From assembly GCF_028389875.1 (NCBI RefSeq), contig NC_084667.1, positions 63,652,570 through 63,716,569 of the forward strand: a DNA stretch of 64,000 nucleotides. The letters run 5' to 3'. Positions 63,881-64,000 of the stretch are shown here, piece after piece. The notes beneath the pieces are model-generated. The model saw only the letters and a program-made list of their open reading frames with translations, was not told the DNA's origin and did not search any database. How positions within the stretch are numbered: position 1 is the stretch's first letter; every line of letters starts with the position of its first letter. A program made the translations under genes and the position numbers. The stretch comes from Rhea pennata. Taxonomy: Eukaryota > Chordata > Aves > Rheiformes > Rheidae.

Positions 63881-64000
63881 CGAAAGCGGCTCCGTGGGAG
63901 GACAGCAGTGGCGGCGGGGCCGCCGCAGGCGCCCGTAGCCGGGGCTGCAGTGCCACCTGCTGTCACCGCTGCCCTTTGCCGGGGCACCCCGCAGCCCGGC

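Larger units (their letters stand above)
61481..64000. other. intergenic to right edge
   Basis: No gene recognised. Contains a (CA)n repeat (62730-62762), a 43-bp A-run (63462-63504), a (GTGAGT)n repeat (63853-63880) and CpG-richer DNA from about 63780 to the edge. The known downstream neighbours of SIX1 in other vertebrates (C14orf39/SIX6OS1 and SIX6) are not present. Confidence 0.55.

Overview
This is a vertebrate nuclear window, most likely from a bird or a close sauropsid relative. It holds the SIX4 and SIX1 homeobox genes in tandem on the + strand, preceded by the first coding exon of MNAT1 on the - strand. The gene order and relative strands (MNAT1 <- / SIX4 -> / SIX1 ->) match the known vertebrate SIX6-SIX1-SIX4-MNAT1 cluster. 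The sauropsid call rests on decayed CR1 LINEs as the only recognisable LINEs, on ancient dispersed repeats familiar from bird, crocodile and turtle DNA, on compact introns, and on very GC-rich homeobox exons. No Alu, L1 or B1-like elements were seen. The species cannot be named from sequence alone.

Layout. Positions 1-23456 read as intron 1 of MNAT1. This stretch is AT-rich and contains A-tracts, an AT-rich block around 8.8-10.7 kb that looks like a conserved non-coding cluster, two small GC-rich blocks, and a decayed CR1 LINE at about 19.2-21.3 kb. The MNAT1 initiator exon is at 23457-23545. A CpG island (about 23.2-26.9 kb) covers the divergent MNAT1 and SIX4 starts, whose initiator codons lie about 1.05 kb apart. 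SIX4 has three coding exons (24595-25481, 26875-27563, 30060-30856) encoding 790 residues, then a roughly 5 kb 3'UTR ending near 35965. The SIX4-SIX1 interval (about 36-52 kb) has no recognisable gene. It holds repeat relics, a GTG/CAC minisatellite, orphan CpG-rich DNA and several enhancer-like stretches. SIX1 has two coding exons (52456-53015, 54114-54402) encoding 282 residues, with a short 3'UTR ending near 55390. From there to 64000 I see no gene, only CpG-rich blocks, simple repeats and candidate regulatory stretches.

How the genes fit together. SIX1 and SIX4 are paralogous K50 homeodomain factors that bind MEF3-type sites and work with EYA and DACH cofactors in muscle, kidney, placode and ear development. 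They are co-expressed and thought to share distal enhancers, so the non-coding DNA between and around them is the most interesting part of the window. MNAT1 is a ubiquitous assembly factor of the CDK-activating kinase and TFIIH, and is probably a bystander whose intron may harbour SIX-cluster enhancers. I found no previously undescribed protein system. The best leads are regulatory: paired inverted MEF3 sites next to an E-box at 47.5 kb, a GATA/TCF-like cluster about 1 kb upstream of SIX1, and an X-box plus PBX/MEIS-like plus CCAAT group in the SIX4 promoter. All conservation statements are inference from sequence appearance, because no alignment could be run.
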